Below are positions 34,788-42,686 of a stretch of DNA of 64,000 bases, piece by piece. Made by a program: the position numbers and the translations under genes. Under the pieces are notes generated by a model that had not been told where the DNA came from, ran no database searches, and was given only the letters and a program-made list of their open reading frames with translations. The first letter of the stretch is position 1; each line of letters starts with the position of its first letter. The stretch is from Aldehydirespirator sp965203575 (lineage in GTDB: Bacteria > Actinomycetota > Acidimicrobiia > Acidimicrobiales > Aldehydirespiratoraceae), in assembly GCA_965203575.1 (NCBI GenBank), contig OZ241894.1, forward strand, positions 3,596,001-3,660,000. The letters run 5' to 3'.

Positions 34788-36062
34788 CTAGCCCGCGAAT
34801 GCGGCCTGGGCGTCCGACTGGGCGCTCGACAGGAGGTCGGCGTAGCCCGACGGGTCGTCCATGAATGCCTGGAACATGTCCAGGCCGACCTCGGCCACGG
34901 GCGGAGGTGTGGCCAGGTCGTAGTTGAACGAGTAGGAGTCGGCCTTGCCCACTTCCACCAGCGCCTTGGCCATGACCGGGTTGAGTTGCGTGGTGTCGGC
35001 GTTGGAGTTCGGCGGCAGCGCCCCCTGCTCCAGTGCCCAGGTGAGCTGGTTGCCGGGGTCGGCGTAGTGCTCCAGCAGCGCCTTGGCGCCGTCAGGGTTG
35101 GCTGCGTCCGCCGAGAGTGCCCATCCGTCGATCGGTCCCAGCGCGGCGTTCTCGATGGCGGGATTCAGCACCGGGAAGTTGAAGAAGTCGTAGTCGGCGA
35201 CGGGTTCGAGGCCGATGCCGTTCCAGTAGCCGGTGATCCACGTGCCCATCAGGGTCATGGCGGCCTCCCCGTTGGCGACCTGGTCGGCGGCGTCGGTCCA
35301 GGTGTAGGCGTTGGCATCGTCGACGAAGAAGCCCGCGTCGACCAGTTCCTTCCAGGTCTCCATCGCTCCGACGACCTCGGGATCGGTGTACGACGCCTCG
35401 CCCGACATCAGCTGGGCCCGGTATTCGGGCCCAGCCGTGCGCAGGATGAGGAAGTCGAACCAGAACTGGGCCGGCCAGCGGTTCATCGAGCCGAGAGCGA
35501 TGGGCTTGACCCCGCTGGCGGCGATCTGCTGGGCCGCCGCCATGAACTCCTCGCCGTTGGTGGGCATTTCGGTGACCCCGGCCGCCTCCATCACATGGGG
35601 GTTGTAGAAGAAGGCCACGTAGTGGAACCCGAACGGCAGCAGGTGGGGCTCGCCGCCGTGGATCCCGGCGTCGACCAGGGCCTGCGGGAAGTTGTTCCAG
35701 ACGTCGGCGTTGTCGAAGACTTCGGTGATCGGCTGGAGATGGCCGTTCTCGAACACGGATTGGGTCCGGGCCCCGGCCCAGTAGGAGAACACGTCGGGCG
35801 GCTCGCCGCCGGCCAGGGCGACGAGGATCTGGTCCTTGAACGCCTCGTGCTCAATGGGGCTGACGACGGCCTCGCCGGCCTCGAAAGTGGCGTTGACGTC
35901 GAGGATCCCCTGCTGGCCGAGGTCAGATCCGTAGTAGTGGGCGACTTCGACTTGGCCGGCGCCTGGGTCCTCGCTGCTGCCGCTGCACGCGGCGGCCACG
36001 AGCGCGACTATCGCGATGAGAGCGAGCGCGTAGCTACGTCGAATCTTGGTCAGTCTGGTCAT
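34788..36062 (-). CDS. Carbohydrate-binding lipoprotein of the second sugar importer
   Basis: A 424-residue ABC binding protein. Signal peptide and lipobox VAAAC give a lipidated Cys at residue 26; the mature part is a family-1 type sugar-binding fold (AGGEPPDVFSYWAGARTQSV, AMTLMGTWITGYWNG). ATG 36062 has GAGGGGA upstream; a longer in-frame start at 36134 lies before the signal peptide and inside the promoter. It is the first gene of an operon running through two permeases, a dehydrogenase, IclR, glpD and glpK. Confidence 0.9.
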   Translation of the reverse strand: MTRLTKIRRSYALALIAIVALVAAACSGSSEDPGAGQVEVAHYYGSDLGQQGILDVNATFEAGEAVVSPIEHEAFKDQILVALAGGEPPDVFSYWAGARTQSVFENGHLQPITEVFDNADVWNNFPQALVDAGIHGGEPHLLPFGFHYVAFFYNPHVMEAAGVTEMPTNGEEFMAAAQQIAASGVKPIALGSMNRWPAQFWFDFLILRTAGPEYRAQLMSGEASYTDPEVVGAMETWKELVDAGFFVDDANAYTWTDAADQVANGEAAMTLMGTWITGYWNGIGLEPVADYDFFNFPVLNPAIENAALGPIDGWALSADAANPDGAKALLEHYADPGNQLTWALEQGALPPNSNADTTQLNPVMAKALVEVGKADSYSFNYDLATPPPVAEVGLDMFQAFMDDPSGYADLLSSAQSDAQAAFAG

Positions 36063-36080
36063 GTGTTCCCCTCTTGGAAT

Positions 36081-36142
36081 CGGTCCAGGCGCGGCCTCCC
36101 CCGCGCTGGACCGGACTCTAGCAATTGGTGCCAAATAGTCAA
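36081..36142 (-). promoter_or_regulatory. Promoter with spacer palindrome and leader hairpin of the second sugar operon
   Basis: Leftward TTGACT (36137-36142) and TAGAGT (36115-36120) are 16 bp apart. The spacer holds the near-palindrome TTGGTGCCAA (36125-36134), a likely operator. The transcribed leader carries a GC hairpin (36081-36094 with 36101-36113, one bulged base) about 20 nt before the ATG. Confidence 0.6.
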
Positions 36143-36176
36143 TGCTGTTGCGAGATGATCAACCGAACCGGGCCGG

Positions 36177-37010
36177 CTAGCCCGCGGGCGCGCCGTCCAT
36201 GGCTCGGGGCGCCTCGGGGTCGGTGATCCACTCGGTCCAGGATCCGTCGTAGACGGCTACGTCGTCGTGACCGGCGATGGCGTAGGCCAGCGCGGTTCCG
36301 CACGCCCCGACCCCGCCGCGGCAGTAGGCGATGGTGGGCTCGGGGGCGCAGGCGCCGGCGGCGGCGAGGCGCCGGCGGGCCTCCTCGGGCTCGGCCCAGG
36401 TGCCGTCGGCGCCGGTGAATTCGATGCCGGGCGCGGTGATGCTCCCGGGTATGGCACCGCCGTCGGCCTCGCGGGCCCCGGCCATGCGCCCGTCCACCAG
36501 GCGTGTCGGTGTGCCCAGGGCCGCGAGCACGTCCTGGTGGGTCGCGTAGAGGCTCGGGTCGTAGCGGGGCGTGAACTGCGCCCGCGGGTGGTGGGGCACC
36601 GTGCCGTCGGTGGGACGTCCCTCGGCCTGCCATTTGTTGATCCCGCCGTCGAGCACCGCGACATCGGTGTGGCCGTAGACCCGCAGCGCCCACCACACCC
36701 GGGCCGCCACCGTCACGTGCTGGTCGTCGTAGGTCACCACGAAGGTGTCGTCACCGATGCCGCGGGAGGCCATGGCGTCGGCGAAGCGCTCCGGCCCGGC
36801 CAGCATCCACAGGTCGGGCCGCTCCGGATCGGCCAGATCGGTGTCCCAGCGGGCGTGCACCGCTCCCGGTATGTGGGCTCGGGCGTACTCGTCGTCGCCG
36901 TTGCGCATGTCGAAGGGGCGCAGGTACCAGCGGCAGTCCACGACCCTCACGCCGGGGTCGTCGAGGTGATCGGCCAGCCACTGCGTCGATACCAGAGGTC
37001 CTTCAGGCAT
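36177..37010 (-). CDS. Sulfurtransferase (thiosulfate/3-mercaptopyruvate type)
   Basis: A tandem rhodanese of about 277 residues: an inactive N-terminal rhodanese domain (VRVVDCRWYLRPFDMRNG, HIPGAVHARWDTDLAD) and a catalytic C-terminal one with the active-site loop CRGGVGA. It moves sulfane sulfur from thiosulfate or mercaptopyruvate to cyanide or thiols. ATG 37010 gives the normal N-terminus; ATG 37046 in the same frame adds 12 residues and neither has a strong ribosome site. The loop CRGGVGA is closer to thiosulfate than to mercaptopyruvate sulfurtransferases (CG[ST]GVT). Confidence 0.88.
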   Translation of the reverse strand: MPEGPLVSTQWLADHLDDPGVRVVDCRWYLRPFDMRNGDDEYARAHIPGAVHARWDTDLADPERPDLWMLAGPERFADAMASRGIGDDTFVVTYDDQHVTVAARVWWALRVYGHTDVAVLDGGINKWQAEGRPTDGTVPHHPRAQFTPRYDPSLYATHQDVLAALGTPTRLVDGRMAGAREADGGAIPGSITAPGIEFTGADGTWAEPEEARRRLAAAGACAPEPTIAYCRGGVGACGTALAYAIAGHDDVAVYDGSWTEWITDPEAPRAMDGAPAG

Positions 37011-37068
37011 GACTGAGAGCTTGGCAGACAGTCGCCCTGCCGTCATCTCCGGTGGCTGCCGCGGGTCG

Positions 37069-38085
37069 TCATGAGCCGACCACGGCGGGGCGGACCTGTT
37101 CGGCCAGCAGGCGTATCCCGGCGTCGCGGTCGGGTCCGAACGTGTACCAGGCTAGCGGCAGGTCGAGGCCGGCGTCCGCGAAGGGCATGAGCCCCTCGAT
37201 CACGTCGTCGGGAGTGCCGGCCACGCCGAACACGTCCACCAGGCTGTCGCTGAGAACCTCTGCGCCGGCCTGCTCGCCGCCCTCGGCGACCGCGGCCCGG
37301 ACCGCGGCCACCGCGTCGGGGTCGGCGCCGGCCTCATCGACCACCACGCCCTCGACCCGGGCCAGGTAGTAGGCCAGCACCTCCTTGACCGCGTTTCGGG
37401 CCTCGCGCCGGTCGGGGCCGACGCTGGTGAGCACGTTGGCGCTCAGCAGCAGATCGTCGACGTTGCGACCGGCTCGGGTCGCGCCGGCCGCGAGCCGCTC
37501 GCGGGCCCACCGGGTATAACCGACGCTGGTTATGGCGCCGAGCTGGACGCCGTCGGCGAACTCGCCCGAGACCTCCATCATCCGCCGGCTGACCGCGCCC
37601 ACATCCACTGGAACAGGTACCGGCGCCGGCCGGTCCAGGCGCAGGCCCGGTGCCACCGAGAACGTCGTCGGGACGAAGTCGAGTTCCTCGCCGGCGGTGA
37701 GGCGGCGCACCGCCCGCACCGCCTCGACGGTGTTGGTGAGGGGGCGCCAGCCGGGCGGGTCCATGCCGAAGCGCCGGACCGTCCACTCGGCTGCGCCCAG
37801 CCCGTATCGCAGCCGGCCCGGCCCGATGTCGGCCAGCGTGGCCGCCTCGAGCGCCAGCAGCACGGGGTGGCGGAACACTGGGTTGGCCACCCCGATTCGC
37901 ACGGTGACTCGCTGCGTGGAGTCAAGCGCCGCGGCAGCCACCGGCATCACCGAGTTGAACAGCCGGCTCTCGGGCAGCGACACCTCCTCGAAGCCGAGGC
38001 GGTCCGCCGCGGCCACCACGGCTAGCGTGTCGGCGACGGGATCCTCGTTGGACAGCGAAAGGCCAAGGCCTCGGAACCCGTTCAT
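37069..38085 (-). CDS. LLM-class F420/FMN-dependent oxidoreductase
   Basis: A 338-residue luciferase-like TIM barrel: RIGVANPVFRHPVLLALEAA, LGAAEWTVRRFGMDP, and VFGVAGTPDDVIEGL. In actinobacteria such proteins commonly use cofactor F420 rather than FMN. ATG 38085 has GAGG 5 bp upstream. It is divergent from the AhpD-like gene 34 bp away. The substrate is unknown. Confidence 0.82.
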   Translation of the reverse strand: MNGFRGLGLSLSNEDPVADTLAVVAAADRLGFEEVSLPESRLFNSVMPVAAAALDSTQRVTVRIGVANPVFRHPVLLALEAATLADIGPGRLRYGLGAAEWTVRRFGMDPPGWRPLTNTVEAVRAVRRLTAGEELDFVPTTFSVAPGLRLDRPAPVPVPVDVGAVSRRMMEVSGEFADGVQLGAITSVGYTRWARERLAAGATRAGRNVDDLLLSANVLTSVGPDRREARNAVKEVLAYYLARVEGVVVDEAGADPDAVAAVRAAVAEGGEQAGAEVLSDSLVDVFGVAGTPDDVIEGLMPFADAGLDLPLAWYTFGPDRDAGIRLLAEQVRPAVVGS

Positions 38086-38119
38086 TTTCCTCGCGATCGT
38101 CAGGCGACAGGAGCTGCGA

Positions 38120-38698
38120 ATGTGGATCTCCACGATTCCATACGACGAGGCTGAGGGCGAGTTGAGGGCCCACTACGACCGTCAGGCCCGAGCGCTCGGC
38201 GAGCCCACCGAGATGACCATGGCCGGATCGCTTCACCCCGCGCTGGTGGCGGCCCGCCTGGACCTGTACGCGGCCACCGAGAAGTGCCCGTCGCGGTTGA
38301 CGCCCCATCAGCGCAACCTGATCAGCTTCGTGACCTCGGCCATCAACGGCACGGTGCACTGCATGAGCCAGGTCACGATCAAGCTGCGCCAGACCGGTCT
38401 CGACGATGAGGCCATCGCCAAGCTGGCCGCCGACCCGGACTGCTTCGAGTCGCTGGGCCTGTCGCCGGCCGATGCCGCGGTGGTGGGCTACGCGGTGAAG
38501 CTCACCCGTTCCCCCGCCTCGGTGACCGAGGCCGACGTCGACGAGCTGCGGGCGGCGGGCTTCGACGACCTCGACATCATCGACGCCAACTCCCAGTGCG
38601 CTCACCTCAACTACGTGAACCGGGTAGCGATGGGGTTGGGGATCCACTCCGTCGTCGACCCCGACTTTCCCGCCTACTCGGCCATTCCGCAGTCCTAG
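38120..38698 (+). CDS. AhpD/carboxymuconolactone-decarboxylase-like protein
   Basis: A 192-residue alpha-helical protein of the peroxidase-related AhpD superfamily, recognised by LTPHQRNLISFVTSAINGTVHC and the C-terminal FDDLDIIDANSQCAHLNYVNRVA. AhpD uses a CxxC pair as a thiol reductant; here the site reads HCMS, so only the first cysteine remains, while an extra Cys is present near the C-terminus. It may therefore not act as a peroxidase partner. ATG 38120 follows AGGAG; the gene shares a short divergent region with an LLM oxidoreductase. Confidence 0.75.
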   Translation: MWISTIPYDEAEGELRAHYDRQARALGEPTEMTMAGSLHPALVAARLDLYAATEKCPSRLTPHQRNLISFVTSAINGTVHCMSQVTIKLRQTGLDDEAIAKLAADPDCFESLGLSPADAAVVGYAVKLTRSPASVTEADVDELRAAGFDDLDIIDANSQCAHLNYVNRVAMGLGIHSVVDPDFPAYSAIPQS

Positions 38699-38722
38699 AG
38701 AGGGCCGTCCCGGCCGGCGGGC

Positions 38723-39649
38723 TCAGGCGTTGTCGAAGATCTTTGCGCTGGCTTGGATGTGGTCGGCTGAGGTGGCTTCGTCGTTCATGGGGAGCATGAA
38801 GATGTCGAAGCAGTCGCGGAGTTCGCCGATCTGGGCTGAGACTTCGGCTGGGGTGCCGGCTACGCCGTAGCGGTCCACCAGAGCGTCGGGCAGCAGCTCG
38901 GCTGCCTTGTCCATGCGTCCGGCCAGCATCAGGCGGCGGACCTCGGCGGTGGTGGCATCGTCCAGGCCGTCGGCCTCCCTCACATCGGCGGGCGCGTCCA
39001 CGGCCATGTAGGAGAAGTGGGGCAGGACCCGGCGGCGCTCGGTGTCGTTGTAGGCCAGATAGGCCGACCAGGCGATCTTGGCGGAGCCCGAGCTCCTGAT
39101 CCGTTCGGCGGCGGCCGGGAGGTGAGCCGGGGGCGCGGCCGACAGGATGACGCAGTCGGAGTGCTCGGCCGCGAGGCGCTGGACCCTGGGCCCCCTCCCG
39201 GCCACTGCGATGGGCATGGGTTGGTCGGGACGGAACCACGGAAGGGACGCCTCCCCTACGGTCTCTCCCGCCAGCAGTCGCCGGTTGAGTTCGAACGTCT
39301 CCCGCAGCGCGGTGAAGGGGCGCTCCGGGTCCATCCCGAGCGGCTGGAGGACCCGGCTGCCGCCCACGCCCAGCCCGTGCATCACCCGGCCCGGTGCCAG
39401 CTCGGCGAGGGTGGCGATGGCCGCCGCGGTGGCCACCGGATGGCGGCTGAAGGGGTTGGTGATGGCCGGGGCGACGGTGAGGCCGGTGGCCTCGACGATG
39501 GCTGTCAGCGCTACGTACACGTCGCGTTCGGTGCCTTCGTCGGCCACGAAGCACATCTCGGCTCCCAGCGACTCGCCCAGGCGGGCCAGTTCGACCAGGC
39601 GGCGAACCGGCTGGGTCGGCTCGAACCAGACTCCCCAGGGGACACTCAC
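38723..39649 (-). CDS. LLM-class F420/FMN-dependent oxidoreductase
   Basis: A 308-residue luciferase-like enzyme: VAPAITNPFSRHPVATAAAI, LGVGGSRVLQPLGMDPERP and YGVAGTPAEVSAQIGEL. GTG 39649 overlaps the stop of the CDP-alcohol phosphotransferase (GTGA). It resembles the other LLM protein at 37069 in layout (both end in the GVAGTP region) and may be a paralogue with a different substrate; cofactor F420 is likely but not provable here. Confidence 0.83.
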   Translation of the reverse strand: MSVPWGVWFEPTQPVRRLVELARLGESLGAEMCFVADEGTERDVYVALTAIVEATGLTVAPAITNPFSRHPVATAAAIATLAELAPGRVMHGLGVGGSRVLQPLGMDPERPFTALRETFELNRRLLAGETVGEASLPWFRPDQPMPIAVAGRGPRVQRLAAEHSDCVILSAAPPAHLPAAAERIRSSGSAKIAWSAYLAYNDTERRRVLPHFSYMAVDAPADVREADGLDDATTAEVRRLMLAGRMDKAAELLPDALVDRYGVAGTPAEVSAQIGELRDCFDIFMLPMNDEATSADHIQASAKIFDNA

Positions 39650-40248
39650 GAGGCTTGCTCCTCCCGCTCGGCCCGTCCCTGGCGCAACGACTCGCGGCCC
39701 AGCGGTATGTACTGGATTGCGGACAGGTAGCTGTACACCAGCGAGGGAACCGCGCACACCCAGCCCGCGATCCGGAAGCCCTCGGCGACGCCCAGATCGG
39801 AGGCGCCGGCCAGCAGCAGCGGGAAGCAGAAGTACAGGCCGAAGGTGGCGCACTTGCCCCACCAGGTCACGTCGATCGGCTTGGCGCCCAACGACAGGAG
39901 CACCAGCCCGACGACGGCGACGATCCCCTCCCGGGCCAGGGTGAGGATCACCAGCCACCACGGCACCGAGCCGTCGATGCCCACCGCGAAGACTCCGACG
40001 AGCAGCACGGCCCGGTCGGTGATGGGATCGAGCATCTTGCCGACGTTGCTGACCGAGTTGAAGCGGCGGGCCCACCAGCCGTCCACCCAGTCGGTGGCGC
40101 CGAGCGCTCCCCACAGCAGCGCCGCCCCCCAGCGGTCCCCGGAGCTGAACAGCAGCCACAGGAACCAGGGGATGCAGGCCAGCCGGGCCGCCGAGATCAG
40201 GTTGGGGACGGTGAGGATCCGGTCCTCGCCGGTGCTCGGGTCGGCCAT
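39646..40248 (-). CDS. CDP-alcohol phosphatidyltransferase
   Basis: A 200-residue membrane enzyme with the full family motif: Asp53, Asp56, Gly57, Ala60, Arg61, Gly70, Asp74 and Asp78 (from DWVDGWWAR to DPITD). It transfers a phosphatidyl group from CDP-diacylglycerol to an alcohol such as glycerol phosphate or inositol phosphate in the inner membrane. Four to five membrane helices are visible. It resembles PgsA-type phosphatidylglycerophosphate synthases, but the acceptor cannot be assigned from sequence alone. It is divergent from the HIT gene 24 bp away. Confidence 0.88.
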   Translation of the reverse strand: MADPSTGEDRILTVPNLISAARLACIPWFLWLLFSSGDRWGAALLWGALGATDWVDGWWARRFNSVSNVGKMLDPITDRAVLLVGVFAVGIDGSVPWWLVILTLAREGIVAVVGLVLLSLGAKPIDVTWWGKCATFGLYFCFPLLLAGASDLGVAEGFRIAGWVCAVPSLVYSYLSAIQYIPLGRESLRQGRAEREEQAS

Positions 40249-40272
40249 GGGTCTTCAGCCTACGATCAGGGG

Positions 40273-40677
40273 ATGCCCACAATCTTCACCCGGATCATCG
40301 ACGGAGAGATACCCGGCCGGTTCGTCTGGCGCGACGACACCTGCGTGGCGTTCATGGACGTGCGGCCCCTCAACCGGGGCCACGTGCTGGTGGTGCCCAG
40401 AGCGGAGGTCGACCACTGGGTGGACCTCGACGGCGACACCGTGGCCCATCTGATGGCGGTAGCCCACCGGGTGGCTGAGGCCCAGCAGGCCGCCGGGCTC
40501 GCTCCGGACCGGGTGGGCCTGATGATCGCCGGTTTCGAGGTGCCCCACGTGCACGTCCACGTCGTGCCCATCTCGACCATGGCCCATCTCGACTTCTCGA
40601 GTGCCGACACCAACCCTGACCCCGGCGACCTGGACGCGGTCGCCGCCCTGCTGAAGGCCGAATTGGCCGGAGGCTGA
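40273..40677 (+). CDS. HIT-family nucleotide hydrolase
   Basis: A 134-residue histidine-triad protein with the catalytic HVHVHVV at about residues 92-98 and the N-terminal FTRIIDGEIPGRFVWRDD typical of the HINT/Fhit-like group. It hydrolyses AMP conjugates (AMP-lysine, dinucleoside polyphosphates) in the cytoplasm. The ATG at 40273 is only 3-4 bp from GGGG, suggesting a short leader. Its 3' end faces the convergent SRAP gene across an inverted repeat. Confidence 0.9.
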   Translation: MPTIFTRIIDGEIPGRFVWRDDTCVAFMDVRPLNRGHVLVVPRAEVDHWVDLDGDTVAHLMAVAHRVAEAQQAAGLAPDRVGLMIAGFEVPHVHVHVVPISTMAHLDFSSADTNPDPGDLDAVAALLKAELAGG

Positions 40678-40696
40678 CGGCACAACCCCACTTCAG

Positions 40697-40748
40697 CGAA
40701 ATTGATGCCGATAATGGGCCTCAGCGGGCCGAATCCGCATCAATTTCG
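40697..40748. terminator. Inverted repeat between convergent HIT and SRAP genes
   Basis: CGAAATTGATGC at 40697-40708 is perfectly complementary to GCATCAATTTCG at 40737-40748, leaving a 28-nt interval that can itself partly pair (GGGCC elements). AT-rich arms in a GC-rich genome between converging stops suggest a bidirectional terminator. Confidence 0.5.
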
Positions 40749-40754
40749 GATGGG

Positions 40755-41477
40755 TCAGCTGCTGAAGATGTCGAGCGGTTCGGCCGGCTCAATGAGGTGG
40801 GCGCCGTTGTTGCGGGCACTGTTCACCTCGGTCGACACCGGGTGCATCCGGATCAGGCCCGGCGGCGCGGGGACGAGCAGGCTGGTCGCGGCCTCGGTGT
40901 CGCTGTTGGCGGGGTCCAGCCAAAGGTCCCAGGCGCCGGGCGGCAGCACCACCGGCATCCGGTCGTGCACTTTGGCCATGGCCTCGTTGGCCTCGCAGGT
41001 GATGATGGTGCACGAGTGCAGTTCGAAGGGCTCGCCGCCGTCGTCGGGGTTGTCCTTGTCGCGCCACTGCTCCCACAGGCCCGCGAAGGCGAAGGGCTCG
41101 CCGTCGGGACGGCTGATGAACATGGGCTGCTTGTGCTTGGAGCCCTCCAGGCGGCGCCATTCGTAGAAGCCGTCGGCCGGGATGATGCAGCGCCGGCGGG
41201 TGAGCGCCACCCTGAAGGCGTTCTTGGTGGCCACCGTCTCGGCCCGGGCGTTGATCATCCGGTTGCCGATCTTGGGGTCCTTGGCCCAGAACGGCACCAG
41301 CCCCCAGTGCAGGGCGTCGAGGCTGCGGGCCCCGTCCCGCTCCCGCACGGCGTACACGGTCTGCGTCGGCGCGACGTTGTGGTTGGGCGCGAGAGTCAGG
41401 TCCGGGGGCGGGGCCGCGGCACCGAAGTACTTGGCCAACTCGTCGGGCGGGGTGGCCGCCACGTAACGCCCGCACAT
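40755..41477 (-). CDS. SOS-response-associated peptidase (SRAP / YedK-HMCES family)
   Basis: A 240-residue SRAP protein. The catalytic Cys2 is exposed after Met removal (MCGRY), the conserved NARAET and GFYEW (Glu) motifs and the late histidine region (VHDRMPVVL) are present. The family crosslinks to abasic sites in single-stranded DNA through Cys2, protecting them from strand breakage. ATG 41477 is fixed by the requirement for Cys2. The next gene upstream is 11 bp away, transcribed the same way. Confidence 0.94.
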   Translation of the reverse strand: MCGRYVAATPPDELAKYFGAAAPPPDLTLAPNHNVAPTQTVYAVRERDGARSLDALHWGLVPFWAKDPKIGNRMINARAETVATKNAFRVALTRRRCIIPADGFYEWRRLEGSKHKQPMFISRPDGEPFAFAGLWEQWRDKDNPDDGGEPFELHSCTIITCEANEAMAKVHDRMPVVLPPGAWDLWLDPANSDTEAATSLLVPAPPGLIRMHPVSTEVNSARNNGAHLIEPAEPLDIFSS

Positions 41478-41488
41478 GGGACCGGAAG

Positions 41489-42559
41489 CTAGCTGGGCCG
41501 CGGCGGAGCGATCCGGTCGAGGGCCTCGACGGCCTCGACCACGATGCGGTCGATCAGCTCTGCGCAGGTGGGCAGGTCGTCGACGACGCCCACGCACTGG
41601 CCGGTGGGCAGGACGCCGGCGTCGACGTCGCCGTCCACCATGGTGGCTCGGGTGAGCATGGGGGCATTGGCCGCCATCGCCATCTGGCTCCAGGTCAGTC
41701 CCTGGCTGCGGCGCATGGCCAGCCCCTCCCTCAGCATCTCCGGGACCGACATGCCGGTGAGGCCCCGGAACCGCCATGCGTTGATCGCGGCCCGCGCCAG
41801 GCGGGTGAGTCGGGCCGACTCCAGCGATTCGACGAGGCGGGTGCGGATCACCCGCTGCGGCTTTCCGTCGATGCTGCTCGACACCACGGTGCCGGTGACC
41901 GGCGTCCCGAGGTAGACCGCCTTGACCGTGTCGGGCACCTTCGACTCGGCGGTGAGCAGGAAGCGGGTGCCCATGGCCACACCGTCGGCGCCCCAGGCGA
42001 GGGCCGCGGCCAGGCCCCGCCCGTCGTGGAAGCCGCCTGCGGCGATCACGGGCACATCCACCGCGTCGAGCACCTGGGGCAGCAGCAGGGAAGTGGGGAT
42101 TGAGCCGGTGTGGCCGCCGCCTTCCCCGCCCTGGCACAGGATGACGTCTGCACCGAGCTCGGCCATCTTGGTGGCGTGCCAGCGGGCGCCCACCGTCGGC
42201 ATGACCAGCACACCGCCGCCCCGCAGCCGCTGCACCACCGGAGCCGGAGGGGGGCCGGCGAAGCTGGCCACCCGCACGCCTGCGTTCACCAGGCGGTCCG
42301 CCCGGTCGTCCAGGTCGGCGGCGTCGGGGCGCAGGTTCACCCCGAAGGGCTGATCGGTGCGGGACCGGACCTCGCCGATGGCGGCGTCCATCTCGTCGAG
42401 GGTCATGGTGGCCGAGGCTAGGATCCCGAGTCCGCCCGCTTCGGCGGTGCCGGTCACCAGCGACGGGCCGGCCACCCATCCCATCCCGGTCTGCACGATC
42501 GGGTAGTCGACACCGAACAGCTCCGCGGCCCGGGTCCGGAGCCGCTGGTCGACACTCAC
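41489..42559 (-). CDS. Nitronate monooxygenase / 2-nitropropane dioxygenase-like
   Basis: A 356-residue FMN-dependent TIM-barrel enzyme: PIVQTGMGWVAGPSLV at the N-terminus, GADVILCQGGEGGGHTGS around the catalytic His, and VPVIAAGGFHDGRGLAAALA binding FMN phosphate. It oxidises nitronates or, in related proteins, reduces enoyl substrates. GTG 42559 gives the standard start. The gene is divergent from selD with 127 bp between starts. Confidence 0.88.
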   Translation of the reverse strand: MSVDQRLRTRAAELFGVDYPIVQTGMGWVAGPSLVTGTAEAGGLGILASATMTLDEMDAAIGEVRSRTDQPFGVNLRPDAADLDDRADRLVNAGVRVASFAGPPPAPVVQRLRGGGVLVMPTVGARWHATKMAELGADVILCQGGEGGGHTGSIPTSLLLPQVLDAVDVPVIAAGGFHDGRGLAAALAWGADGVAMGTRFLLTAESKVPDTVKAVYLGTPVTGTVVSSSIDGKPQRVIRTRLVESLESARLTRLARAAINAWRFRGLTGMSVPEMLREGLAMRRSQGLTWSQMAMAANAPMLTRATMVDGDVDAGVLPTGQCVGVVDDLPTCAELIDRIVVEAVEALDRIAPPRPS

Positions 42560-42686
42560 GGCTGCACCCTACCGGCCGTTCCCGATCGCCTCGGCTGGCT
42601 CGCGCCGCCGTCCCCGGCGTTGTGCGGCCGGCCGCCTATCCTGCGGATGCTTCTACAAACGGTGCGCACGGAAGGGGGTGGACGCG

